Assembly: GCF_039555335.1 (NCBI RefSeq)
Contig: NC_092628.1
Location: 36,106,965 to 36,170,964, forward strand
Length of the DNA stretch: 64,000 nucleotides
From: Amphiura filiformis
Lineage: Eukaryota; Echinodermata; Ophiuroidea; Amphilepidida; Amphiuridae
Direction of reading: 5' to 3'
Positions 23,001-32,572 of this stretch are shown piece by piece. Below the pieces are notes generated by a model. That model searched no databases, was not told where the DNA came from, and saw only the letters and a list, made by a program, of their open reading frames with translations. Numbering within the stretch: the first letter of the stretch is position 1; each line of letters begins with the position of its first letter. A program made the position numbers and the translations under genes.

Positions 23001-26000
23001 AGATTTGTGTCATATTATTTGCATTATTTATGAATATAAATGACCTTATTTGCATATTGCATAGTATTTGTATTTACAAACCTTTGTTTTATTTACACAC
23101 CTTAATTACAAACCGCTTAATTCTAATTTTTACCTAAAAATATCACTCAATACCTGAGATATGCAGGGCCGTCGCTAGACCATTTTTTCAAGGGGTGTCG
23201 AGAAAAAAAAATTAAGCTACGGATGAAGACACCCTGACCCATCCTCCACAACTTTCCAAGCTGTCCCCAGAATTCCTTGACCAGGAAACTAAGCTATCTG
23301 CTATCTCAATGCTAAAATTTAAAATGGGATGTACTGGAGTCACCGAGCCAGGAGTCAAAATTTCCAAATCGTCCCACTGATCTGCTACTAAAAGAACAAT
23401 AGCGGAACAAATGCGCGCAAAGCGCGCTGAAAAAATGCAATCTCAATGCTAAAATAAACACAATGGGGACAATTTTCCTAAAATCGTGCTAAAGGAAGAT
23501 GCATAGGCCTTTACAACTTTTAGTTAATTTTGTCCCGGTATTTTGATCCAGCTCATGAGCTTAATGCTTATTCCAAGCATCAGTGGAGCTGCCCTACAAG
23601 TAGCATTCATATTTATGATTTACATAATAGAAAGGATGGAAATATAACTGTCATTTTTGAGACTTTGTGATCGTGTTTGAGATCTACTCACTAAAAGGGT
23701 TTGCCAAAATGAATGCGCGCGACAATTTTGGCATTTTAATACTATACTTTGATCAACTCGTAATCGGCGGGCCTTATAACATCGCGGATTAATATCCATA
23801 TGTTTTAACATTATTTTGAGGATTGTCTTGTGGTGTCTTGCCAGAAGCATCATAAGTTGAAGTCATAATACTTCACCTACTTTCTTTAACACACAAAATA
23901 TAGACCATACTGGTCAACTATATCACTTTTAACGGCGGTCTACTTTTCAGCGTAGTGGTAAAAACCTAACAATTCCCGCCGATTACGAGCTGATCAAAGT
24001 ATAAATGTTACAAAATGGGCTTAATTTTGGGTCTAAAATTTAATTTTTTCACAACATTTCTGTCGACTGAGCAGGGGGAGGGGACTGACTTGCCACCCTG
24101 CCTATAGTCAGTGGCATAGTTTTCTTTTTAACATGTTGGTGGGGTTGGAAAATATTTCTTGGAAGTGAATCCAGCACCTGTTGGTGACAAAATCAACTTA
24201 TTGTACAAAAGCGCACGAAGTGCATGAAAAACTTTAGGTTTATATTACCAAATATGAGGTTAATTTGGTCAGTGTCCACATGTTGGGGGTAATCGTATGG
24301 ACCATTTTTAGGGGATTTATCCCCTTCCCCCTGGGATCTTTGCCAATGCCCATGGCTAATCTCCATTGGTGCTGATGAAGGGAGCGGTGCGGAGGGGTCA
24401 TGGGATGCGCACATAATTTTGTCGATCTTTCAAAATCACTAGTTCTTTGTGCACATTGTAGCCCCATAACACCGACCCAATAGGGCCTACATGTATATTA
24501 CGAACGGAATGTAGTTTTATCCCCTCTCCCCCTCCCCTCCTCTCTCTCTCCCTCTCTCTCTCTCCCTCCCCCCTCTTTGTTCCCCTTCTCTCTCCCTTTC
24601 TTTCTTTCTTCCTTTCTTTCTTTTTTCCTTTTTTAGGGATCACCAGGGGGGTGTCACACCCCCCACACCCCTATGGCGACGGCCCTGGAGATATGGCAAA
24701 CTATTCTTTGGTCAAAATGTTTTTCCAAGTGAAACAATATTTTATAAAGATCTGAGCATTTTAGGTTGTTTTTTTTAACCCTGTGAAGGACCAAAATTTT
24801 ACCTTTATGCCCATAACTCAAGAACTACCACAAAAAATAGGTCAAACTGAATCGTAATAATGACAGGAATACATTACTACATAATAGGTGCAAATATATG
24901 ACTTTAACCCAGATTCAACCAATTTTGAAATTTGGGCCCTGCAAAAGTAGCCATTTTTATTTTATGCAAATTAGCATTTTTCCCCTACTCCTCTCTTTCT
25001 CATTTTTTAATATGTTGTTCAGGAGGATGCTTAAAGTCACTAGCAAGCAAAAACATTAGTGTTCCGGTTTTGTCCAGGTGTACCCATTATCTTACTTAGA
25101 ATAATTATTATGCAGAATTTTACATCTGTTTCATTATAATTTCATTTACTTTTTTGTCCTAGATTTTGCCATCGTAGAGGATGGGCACGGTCAAGTCTGA
25201 TCCTAGCCATGCCTCAAGGAAACCGCCATAAAGACCAGGTAACCATGGTATCCTACACATCCACCAATCACAGAGATTCGCATATATTAGCTTGGGTGAA
25301 CCACCAATTAGCTTCCAAGATACATACTATTGCAGACATTCATGATGCAATTGATTACTGGCTGGACATGACACCAACTGACAACAAATATCCAGATAAA
25401 TATCCTGTCAAAGTCTCATTATTTTCTGACGTACCAAATATACCACTATTTTATTCAGCAGTGAGCATGAAATTCTCTGGTCGCATTCAATTTGGTCACA
25501 TGAATATCAAGAGTGACACCATAGCTGACCAATTGGGGTTTAAAAACTTACCATCATATGTGATTACTACCCCAGAGGGTGTGGTCCATTATGGGTATAA
25601 AAAAGGTCAATATCTAAAATATAATGTATTGGACTTGTATTTAAGAACACTTTACCCAGAAGCTAATGATATACTGTTGCTTTGTTTTACTCTGGTAAAT
25701 TCTGTGTGTGTTTTAGAACTGTTTTTAACACCGGGTGGGCTGGCCAAAAGAATCTGCAGTTTTTTATGGGTCATGGGTAAGTATAACTTGGGCTTACTGA
25801 TTGTGTGGCTCCCATTGCTAGGTCTCTTTCAATTTTCTTTGATGAATCCCGCATGGAGGCTTGGTTTGAAATTGGGTCGTTTACTGAGCCAGACAGCATT
25901 TCTTGGCCAGTTACGTAATGACTGGATTGTTTACCTGGCATGTTCAAAATGGTTAATACCCTCATATCTTGTATACTGTTTAATATTAGGGTGGCTGAAA

Positions 26001-27020
26001 TCAATGAGCCATGGACCAGTACCTGAATCAGATATATCAAGTGGTGCCTGGGTCCGAGAAACCACAAGACAATTTTATAATTTCTTGTTACGACCTTCTC
26101 CACGATTTTACACACAGCCCTTGAGAAGTAATATTTTGGATGAAGGGCTAGATATTTGGATTGAAAGAATGGCCACACCTGAATTGTGGTTACATGATAT
26201 TGTTCCTACAGAGTACATCAAAGATTTACCAACATGGGAATATAACGGGGTCCAATGGAATGACCTTGGGGAACATTCAGATGAAATAGTTGCACAGGCA
26301 CAGTCCAGAGGGAAATCACAGTTATTTAAGATATCTAATAGACAAGACCATGTTAATTTCAATCCAATTTGTTCATGGTGTAATGGGATGTCCAATTGTG
26401 ATGATAACATGGCAGAGTTAAGTGGTAAGTCTGGCATGGCTAGTGTAAAGAAAGCTGTTGCTGAGAATATTAGTTTTGGGTATAAAACAGAAACCAAGAT
26501 TTCCAAAATTGACAACAGTGGATGTGAAAAAGGTGGCAATTATTATACTCACTCTAATTCCAGTGAATGTAAGAAAAGTCCATCTGTAAAAGCAGGATCC
26601 AAACTTACACATAATAACAGTGGAGGGAAATTTAGTTTGCACACACCCAAAAGCATTTCAGTTAATTCAAATATACATGCTAATAAAAAAACAGATTCTG
26701 TAGGCAGAATTGAGGACATCCCAATATGCAGTTGTGGTAAAAAGCCTCAAACATTAGGTCATAATGCAGATGTGAAAGGTCATTATGTTGGTGATTCGTG
26801 GCCAGACACCATGTTAGAGTGCAGTCAGTGTGCAATCTGTTTAGAATCTTACAGTCCTGGTGTTACATTGTGTGGTTTACCATGTGGTCATTCCTACCAT
26901 CACCAATGTATACTGGTGTGGTTGAAAGGGGGTAAACATGAGTGTCCAAACTGTAGGTGGCCAGCTTTTAAAAGGAAAACAAACAAAGGTCTCTCAACAC
27001 ATGGAATAAAATGTGATTGA
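14572..27020 (+). CDS. RNF103: RNF103 (KF-1) ER-membrane RING-H2 E3 ubiquitin ligase, four exons
   Basis: Coding exons 14572-14809, 21988-22124, 22295-22410 and 25163-27020 join at GT..AG introns with phases 1, 0 and 2 to give 782 codons. The spliced protein follows the vertebrate RNF103 layout: an N-terminal membrane segment (about residues 8-27), a luminal-looking region with a thioredoxin-like stretch containing NLPSYV (about 256-313, my inference), three more hydrophobic segments (about 333-353, 372-390, 416-442), a polar Ser/Asn-rich linker, and a C-terminal RING-H2 (about 720-761, CAIC..CGH..H..C..CPNC). Family knowledge: RNF103 is an ER ubiquitin ligase linked to ER-associated degradation. 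At 782 residues it is longer than the roughly 685-residue human protein, mostly in the linker before the RING. The first in-frame ATG after an upstream TGA (14491) is 14572; ATG 14584 (MLTKFG) aligns better with the vertebrate start, so either is possible. Four exons match the vertebrate gene. Very confident identification. Confidence 0.93.
14989..15326. mobile_element. TTAA-flanked MITE, AGGAGTATTTCGTGATCC family, copy 1
   Basis: TTAA flanks both ends; termini AGGAGTATTTACGTGATCC and GGATCACGAAATGCCCCT are inverted. A full inverted homologue lies at 46738-47069, including the palindromic TTCTGGTGCACCAGAA core. Confidence 0.78.
15360..16725 (-). pseudogene. LINE reverse transcriptase, palm to C-terminal part, frameshifted
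   Basis: Contains YRPVANIKFLSKVIEKA, the catalytic-Asp block LLVLLDMSAAFDTVDH, SLPQGSIIGPQGFILYI, a CADD box (16173-16184, usual form YADD/FADD), then LNMWMLRNKLQLNQEKTEFF, LGVTFD and SLHWLQVKDRIQFKI near the end. These lie in different frames, so several frameshifts separate them. Chicken-repeat/L2 clade pattern; inactive. Confidence 0.85.
16730..16874. mobile_element. 145-bp TTAA-flanked MITE inside the LINE
   Basis: TTAA (16726-16729) AGGGGGATCC ... GCGGCCT TTAA (16875-16878). Removing it and one TTAA restores the LINE reading DTLKQSIITPV. Terminal similarity beyond AGG/CCT is weak. Confidence 0.7.
17165..17625. repeat. Bidirectional ~21-bp tandem repeat TTATCTGGGGTTTA
   Basis: Units such as CCTTATCTGGGGTTTA recur to about 17465; after that the same text appears inverted (TAAACCCCAGATAAGG) to the end, giving a large imperfect palindrome. 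Confidence 0.7.
17690..18150. repeat. ~150-bp tandem repeat, three copies, with YY1-like motifs
   Basis: GTGTCTTTGTACACG recurs at 17773, 17928 and (variant) 18078. Each unit carries CATCTTGGATTTCTGGG and AAGATGGCGCC/AAGATGGTGCCG-type text, resembling the YY1 site. The antisense open frame 17805-18113 is created by this repeat. Confidence 0.75.
18336..20726. mobile_element. Harbinger-like element with TAA duplication carrying a regularly spaced motif array
   Basis: Termini GGCCCTTCACAATTAATTCT and, inverted, GGCCCTTCACAATTGATTTT, flanked by TAA (18333-18335, 20727-20729). A second inverted pair, GGCCCATTTCACGGTTAGG, lies at 18690 and, mirrored, to 20693; right next to the right end but ~350 bp in from the left end, so the left arm holds an insertion. 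No coding capacity seen in 2391 bp. Between them sit seven TTCCGTTCACA..TGTCACATCC motifs. Confidence 0.78.
19065..20165. repeat. Seven TTCCGTTCACA / TGTCACATCC motifs spaced 172-188 bp
   Basis: Motif starts: 19065, 19253, 19429, 19605, 19778 (inverted), 19965, 20137. Each pairs a CGTTCACA half and a TCACATCC half with 2-14 bp between; in the first copy the TCACATCC half is turned round. Intervening DNA shows no obvious repetition. Confidence 0.78.
21700..21842 (-). mobile_element. End fragment of the GTAGGGGAGAGCGGGG element
   Basis: Reverse complement matches 37531-37670 closely (GTAGGGGAGAGCGGGGAGTG, CACCCCTTGTTTCTCAGCAC, ATTAGCTACG). Inserted or left in RNF103 intron 1, 145 bp before exon 2. 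Other end absent. Confidence 0.75.
21988..22124 (+). CDS. RNF103: RNF103 exon 2
   Basis: Acceptor TTTTGCAG ends at 21987 and donor CAG/GTATGA begins at 22125. The 137 nt complete the split Gly and add 45 codons, including HFYEEVEDKKDSVWIVQ, a recognisable RNF103 segment. Too short and too split to stand out as an open frame; found by following the exon 1 phase. Confidence 0.9.
22295..22410 (+). CDS. RNF103: RNF103 exon 3
   Basis: Acceptor ATACAG ends at 22294; donor TAG/GTAAGA begins at 22411. The 116 nt add 38 codons ending in KKVARFGIRT and the start of a split Arg codon (phase 2). The ARFGIRT block is conserved in RNF103. Intron 2 is only 170 bp. Confidence 0.88.
22787..22963. mobile_element. 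hAT-like MITE with 8-bp duplication GTATTGTG
   Basis: CAGTGGTGTGGCGT...CGCTACGCCACTG, flanked on each side by GTATTGTG (22779-22786 and 22964-22971). Interior repeats GATTGGGGGGCAC. In RNF103 intron 3. Confidence 0.85.
23164..24687. mobile_element. hAT-like non-autonomous element with 8-bp duplication GAGATATG
   Basis: CAGGGCCGTCGCTAGACC at the left and GGCGACGGCCCTG at the right, flanked by GAGATATG (23156-23163, 24688-24695). 1524 bp in RNF103 intron 3, with a CT-rich low-complexity tract at 24520-24640 and no recognisable transposase. Confidence 0.85.
25163..27020 (+). CDS. RNF103: RNF103 exon 4 (multi-pass region, linker and RING-H2)
   Basis: Acceptor TTTTGTCCTAG ends at 25162. The exon completes Arg, then reads FCHRRGWARSS into the long open frame that contains ATG 25209. 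It holds the thioredoxin-like stretch, three membrane segments, the cysteine-containing linker (SWCNGMSNC and ICSCG) and the RING-H2 at 26829-26954. The stop TGA is 27018-27020. Large antisense open frames over this exon are shadows. Confidence 0.93.
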
Positions 27021-27167
27021 TTCTTTTTTTTCATGGATACTTTTTTCATGGTAATATCGTAGATTAATAAGCGCACCAACAGGCAAAGTCCCCATGCTTT
27101 AATTGTTAGCCTCGGTTCGAGATGTTCTTTTTTTAGCTTCTTGATTTATTTGTTCTGTATGTCTTGT

Positions 27168-27399
27168 CCAACTACCTCTGCTGTAAATATATGGAGTTAC
27201 TAGCTCTCTTGCTGTCTTGGCTATCATGGTTTACAGAAATACAATTACAAGTTCTCAGTGTGGCAGCTAGAAAGATAACTATGGAACCTATAATATATTG
27301 AGAACATTTATGTGATAAATGCTCCAAACCATGATAATCAAGACAGCGGAATTGCCTGCAAGACAGCTAGTAATTTGATATATTTATAGTAGGTGTAGG
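27168..27399. repeat. Inverted repeat in the RNF103 3' flank
   Basis: Arms contain ACTACCTCTGCTGTAAATAT / ATATTTATAGTAGGT, TTACTAGCT / AGCTAGTAA and GCTGTCTTGGCTATCATGG / CCATGATAATCAAGACAGC with small gaps, about 65 bp each. Probably an old foldback MITE. Confidence 0.6.
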
Positions 27400-27475
27400 A
27401 GTAAGCAAAAAAATACTATGCTAGAGCCCTTGTGAGAACATGTTCATGCACCCCCTCTTGTAGATGCTGCCAAGT

Positions 27476-27722
27476 GTGGAGGTGTGTGTGTTTTCCAACT
27501 GGGGAGATTCACACACCCACATTCAAACTGGGGAGATTTTTTACACAAATCCTCACAGCAACCGCCATACTGTGGAGGTTGCTCTAATCAGAAAATGACA
27601 GGTGGTATCCCCCCTCTATGGCTCTAAAACCCCATTTTTGAGGTTATCTTAAACTGTAGAGCTCCACGGTTGTTAGCAGACTCCACAGTGTGAATGTGAC
27701 AAAACACACACACCTCCACAGA
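27476..27722. mobile_element. TIR element with GTGGAGGTGTGTGTGTTTT ends
   Basis: TGTGGAGGTGTGTGTGTTTT near the left is mirrored by AAAACACACACACCTCCACA at the right. Interior has AACTGGGGAGATT twice. Confidence 0.55.
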
Positions 27723-27742
27723 ACCATTTACAAATGCACATA

Positions 27743-29010
27743 CGAGGGCCGGTCAAAAAGTTCGTAGAACTCGGTATGCTACTTTGTCGCACGGTATTGA
27801 ATTTGGTCTCATTTGAAAGCTTGTTCCTTCAAAACATTACTGCAAAGATATTATGTTTTTGCATCACTATATATGGGCAGGACATTCTTCAGAGGAAGCC
27901 TACCTCCATGAATTCACAGGTACTACCAGAAGTGAATACAGGGTCATCATGGAAATTACTCCCGACGGTGGTGAAAACTCAGATAAACTTTAACAATGTA
28001 GAGTTGTTGTAAATGGTAATGAAGTCCTTGGTATTTAACAGCAACGAAATGGTTCTAAGAGTTCAAGAATGGAATGAGCGTCCTTGAAGATCACCCAAGG
28101 TCCAAAAGACTTGCTGACGTCACCACTAATGATATACGCGCTGGTACAGTGGCATTGATAATGAATAAATAGCCAAATAAGAAAGATGAGGTAGCCACAA
28201 AATATGACAACTCTGATGAATGTGTTTTCCATATTAATCTATTAACATTTGGGTATTCCAGGGTGTCTTCTAGATGAGGTCCATGAATCTTCATGCACAA
28301 ATTTGATACCAGTTGACATATTCAGGTCCACACCTTCTATATACTTAGAATGAGGACCAAGGCAAGTTTTATCTATATGTGGCTAAAGGTGATAAGGCAT
28401 ACAATAATCACTGGAATTATGAGTGAACTTAGTGGAAGCACCTGGATCTCACACCCCTAAGAAGATCATCACTCGGTCACCGTAGTGCAAGGTCTTCATC
28501 GCTGTTTCTGAGATCCAGGGATAGTCTTGATGACAGATCATTTGCCAAATGAAAGTACAATCATAGGCATATATCATACAATTTCGATAGCAAAATTGAG
28601 GCAAGCCATCATGTGAAGAAGGTTGATGGTAGGAATGTGGCTGTTCTCGGATTGTGTCCTGTACGCTATTCTTAGTTTGTCAAGCTGCCATTCACGACAG
28701 AGGGGTCAGTTAATTAAAGTAACCATGTTGTGGTTCAGGCATGACCTCCAGTTAGTGAAACCTATTTTAGAATTTTAAGTCCTGCCTTCATAATATCAGG
28801 TTTGGTGGTGATCAATGCTGGTGAGCCTTCACTGAAGAGTGGCTCAAGGAGCTATCGGAAGACTTCCATTTTGTTGACATAGAAGGTTTCAAGAAAAATT
28901 GCAACGGGTGCATTAAGGTTTGTAGTGACCATGCTGAAGAGTGAGATAGAAAGAATTTGGCTAGTACTCTTTCAAGTACCTTGTTCTACGAACTTATTGA
29001 CCTCCCCTCG
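27743..29010. mobile_element. Mariner-like element, decayed, TA duplication
   Basis: CGAGGGCCGGTCAAAAAGTT and, inverted, CGAGGGGAGGTCAATAAGTT, both continuing CGTAGAAC, flanked by TA. The 1268-bp length is right for mariner. No intact transposase; a - strand stretch near 28850 reads NKMEVFR..LLEPLFSEG, faintly like the mariner N-terminus. Confidence 0.7.
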
Positions 29011-29188
29011 TATATTGGGGGTAAAAGCAGGGGGTGACTGGTAGTGCAAGCAATGTTTTTGGCATCCTTACACCTCAAAGGATAGGCTCCCCATGAGGGG
29101 TCGAAGGTCATATTAGGGCCAACATTTAATATTTGTTTTATCATGTTGTATACCTCAAATTGTTCATCTCATTCCTAGGAATAAAAAA

Positions 29189-29694
29189 GTCAATTATCAT
29201 ATTAAACTGGGGTGCTTAGTTCAGAGCAGGGATATGTCTCATATCCCTGTTCAGAGTAAGTAAGGTCAAATGAAATTATCTTGTGCACAGCAGGCAGATT
29301 TTCAAATTGCACTCAATCGAAATATGTCTTAAATTGCCCTTCTGGACAAACCAAATAGGAAAATAATTTGAGAAATGTACAACCTCGGAATGGATGAAAT
29401 CATGGGTCAAATGATATGTCCCCCTTCAGATTTCATAGACATATAGTCCAACAGAAATATGATATTTCTGTTGGACTATGTCTATGAAATCTGAAGGGGG
29501 ACATATGACAGTACAAAAATGCACTATATTTGTGAATGTTTGAGATATCTTATGTTAAGGGGAGTAATTTGAGACCACTTTCGATGAAATCTGACCATTT
29601 TTTAATTTTGACCTCTGTGTATGAAATTTGCCCTATTTGACCTTATATGAAATAAATCCTGAACTAAGCACCGTAGAAAAATATGACAATTGAC
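29189..29694. mobile_element. MITE, GTCAATTATCATATT..GGGTGCTTAGTTCAG family, copy 1
   Basis: Left GTCAATTATCATATT and GGTGCTTAGTTCAG are mirrored at the right by CTGAACTAAGCACC and AATATGACAATTGAC. Contains the palindrome 29422-29501. Related copy at 34756. Confidence 0.7.
29422..29501. repeat. Near-perfect 80-bp palindrome
   Basis: CCCCTTCAGATTTCATAGAC...TCCAACAGAAATAT is immediately followed by its inverse with almost no loop. It lies inside the 29189-29694 element. Confidence 0.75.
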
Positions 29695-29989
29695 TTATTT
29701 TTCCGTGTGATGAGAGAAATAATTTGAGATATACTACAACATGAAGGGACTATTTTAGGTTCCCCCCCACTGTGACCTTCAACCCCTTGTGGGAACCACA
29801 GGGGACATAGAAAAAATGGAACCAATTAATTTTTGTCTCACCTGATAAGGCATGGCAGGAGACTATAAAATCACTTTTCCGTATGTATGTGCGTATGTGA
29901 CAAATTTGGTTTAAGTTTTGGTTAAAGTTTGCCTTCCGCCTATTTTCTCGGAGACTAGGTGTTGCATGTTCCTCAAACTTGGTGGGTGG

Positions 29990-30545
29990 GTGCATCTTGA
30001 CCCGAGACAGAACCGGTTTGTATTGGTTAGTGGGTCAAGGTCACTGAGGTCATCTAGGGGTCATCCGAGGTCAAATTAGTCAAAACTGTCGTATGGCCAT
30101 GAAACTTGGTGGGTCCAGTCAACATTTAAAGCCAAATTTTCGGAAGGTCATTTCGAGGTCACCAGGGGTCATCTGAGGTCAAATCAGTAAAAACTGTCAG
30201 ATGGGCATGAAACTAGATGGGTACAGTCAACATTTTAAGCTAAATTTTGAAAGGTCATTTTGGGATCACCAGAAGTCATCTGAGGTCAAATTAGTAAAAA
30301 CTGTCATATGGCCATGAAACTTGGTGGGTGCAGTCAACATTGAAAGCCACATTTTTGGAAGGTCATTTCGAGGTCACCAGAGGTCAAATTAGTCAAAGCT
30401 GTCGTATGGCCATGAAACTGGGTGGGTACAGTCGACATTTAAAGCCAAATTTTCGGAAGGTCATTTCAGGGTCACCAGGGGTCATCTGAGGTCAAATTAG
30501 TAAAACCTGTTGCATGGGCATGACACTTGGTGGGTACAGTCACCA
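29990..30545. repeat. ~107-bp tandem repeat rich in AGGTCA
   Basis: ATGAAACTTGGTGGGT-type text recurs at 30099, 30207, 30314, 30412 and 30520 (steps 108, 107, 98, 108). Each unit has GGTCATTTCGAGGTCACC, GGGGTCATCTGAGGTCAAAT and similar text, giving many AGGTCA or GGGTCA hexamers. Similar text starts at about 29890 (GACTAGGTGTTGCATGTTCC). Confidence 0.8.
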
Positions 30546-30599
30546 TCAGCCAGATAATTGTGCCCAGCCGAGAACCGCCAAATTCATTTGCCTCTACCA

Positions 30600-32344
30600 A
30601 AAGTAATCGCAAAAGCAGGCGGTCGCGAAAGCAGGTGAGACTTGTGGTTGGAGAACCGCCTTGTTTATCATTTCAGGTTTAAGGATGCCAAAACACATTG
30701 GTTCCACTAATGTAGGAATATAAAATCCCAAACCCACTATAAGTAGTCCTAAAACAGCTCTCTTGTCTTTGTGTAGCAAAAGTGACTGAATTGAGTTCAA
30801 TCATGAACCATCTGGTTATGATGGGTAATTTTAAACAATGGGGCATTTGAATTGTTATTTTTAATTTTTAAATTGAAAATAATTATATTATTTGCTAATG
30901 TCATTGATTGGTCACCCCAGGTTAAATAAGAAATAAATAAATAAATGTCAATTAAGTGAAAGAAAAACATATGAAAAACCTTTGCTTTTCTGAATCTTTG
31001 ACAAAAAGCATGGGAGTTAGTTCATTTGACGTGGTACAAACTTGATATGTGCGAACATGGCATCATGAACCTGCACATGAAGCGCTACAATGGCATCAGT
31101 TTTGTTGCTATTATCATGTCTTACTAGATTTAATAGTCAGGAAAGTACTTAGTTTTTTCGTGGGTCCAGGCTTTTTATTTTCATGTTTATAATATTGCAT
31201 TTTCAGTTGATTTGGTTGAATATAATCTGTAATATCACTCTATATTAGGCTTAAGGTATTATCTTTTTTCTCGTGTTTGTTGCAGAATTAATTTGAGTTA
31301 TACATGTAATGTAATGTAGGGTAATGTAACGTAACGTAGCGTAAGTAAGGGGGTCATTCACTGCTGGCCTTTTGGCCTTTAGAACGGCTCCTCCATGTCA
31401 TGATAACAAAAAAACTTGTACTATTTTTGTCTCATTCTTCATTAATATAATGTAATTTAACCACTGTACTGACTTACATGTATAATGTTTATGTTTGTAA
31501 TATGACATGGAAATAAATTTGATTTGATTTGTACTCTACCACAATTCTCTGCTCAATAGATTGCAGTGAAAAATAGAAAAAAACATTGTCTTGCACTGTG
31601 CAGGTTTGTAATGCCTCTTATAAAGTCCCTTATGCAGTCAGACGGATCTTGGTAAGAAGCTCTTTTCTGTTCATGAATTTCTGTTCATCATTTTCCATTT
31701 TCTAAAAATGTCTAAGGGAAATCTTGGACACCTCTCATTTGATGTCATGGGTACCTGTATGAAATAAATAAAAAGGAATTTCTTCCATTCTTGTGTTTAA
31801 TTTTTATAAAACTATATAAAACTTATACATGGTAGTTGGTTTGCCATACCAAAGTCTTCTATTAACTCAATTACATATAGTAGCTAATACTCAATTCATG
31901 GCGAATTAAGTATGAGACTGTAACTTTTATTCTATTTATTATCACATGCCTTTTACATTTGAGGCAAGTGATCGCTTGCCATCTCTAACCCAGAGTTAGG
32001 TGGATTCATCACCTGTCATATACTGAGATTACTCACTGTCAATTCCACAAAAGGGATCCATCCCGTACAACTTTTGTAATAATATTTGCTTTATATGTAC
32101 CACGAATATTTGTATAAATAGTGCACAAATAGAATTTTGCTACTTGGGAGTTCATCAGCTATGATGTTGTAACAGTTGCAAAATTGTCACCTTTAAATGT
32201 TTCCTTTTGAGAGATGCATGTGTTCAATAGGGTGTGGATCGATTTGCAACTCTCTGATAATATTACTAAGATACATACTACTATTGTGATGAAATTGTTT
32301 TGACCACAAAATCTAGACTTATTTGTTATTTGTTATAGAAAAAT
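30600..32344. other. Intergenic DNA with a probable LINE 3' tail at 31300-31532
   Basis: An AAATAAATAAATAAAT run at 30927, a GTAATGTAATGTAGG-type repeat at 31306-31345, then GGGTCATTCACTGCTGGCC and finally GGAAATAAATTTGATTTGAT, a repeat-tailed end typical of CR1/L2-type LINEs. No coding remnant found. Confidence 0.4.
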
Positions 32345-32572
32345 CAGTAGGAACAACCTGGCAAAAGTAGGCATTCCGAATACATCATAGTCAATATTTA
32401 TTGGGTACTTAGGACCCTCTATATCATCACCAGATATCAAGTAGTCTCAAACTATTTGTTGGGAAAGACAGGTATGCAGTTAAATATTAATGGTATTTGA
32501 GTTGCTAAATTATGGGGTAGGGGTACAGTTTTGGTCTTGTTGAATAGATATTTTCCCAGGTTGTTCCTACTG
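32345..32572. mobile_element. TIR MITE, CAGTAGGAACAACCTGG
   Basis: CAGTAGGAACAACCTGGCAAAA is mirrored by TTTTCCCAGGTTGTTCCTAC, then TG. 228 bp, otherwise unique interior. Confidence 0.7.

Larger units (their letters stand above)
27021..27740 (+). other. RNF103 3' UTR / downstream flank
   Basis: Non-coding sequence after the RNF103 stop. No AATAAA was seen between the stop and the mariner-like element at 27743; the only AATAAA nearby overlaps the end of the coding sequence. The poly(A) site may use a variant or lie further on. Two inverted-repeat structures (27168-27399 and 27476-27722) lie in it. Confidence 0.4.

Noticed and set aside
25771..26642. Antisense open frames opposite RNF103 exon 4
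   Set aside because: Shadows of a well-supported coding exon.
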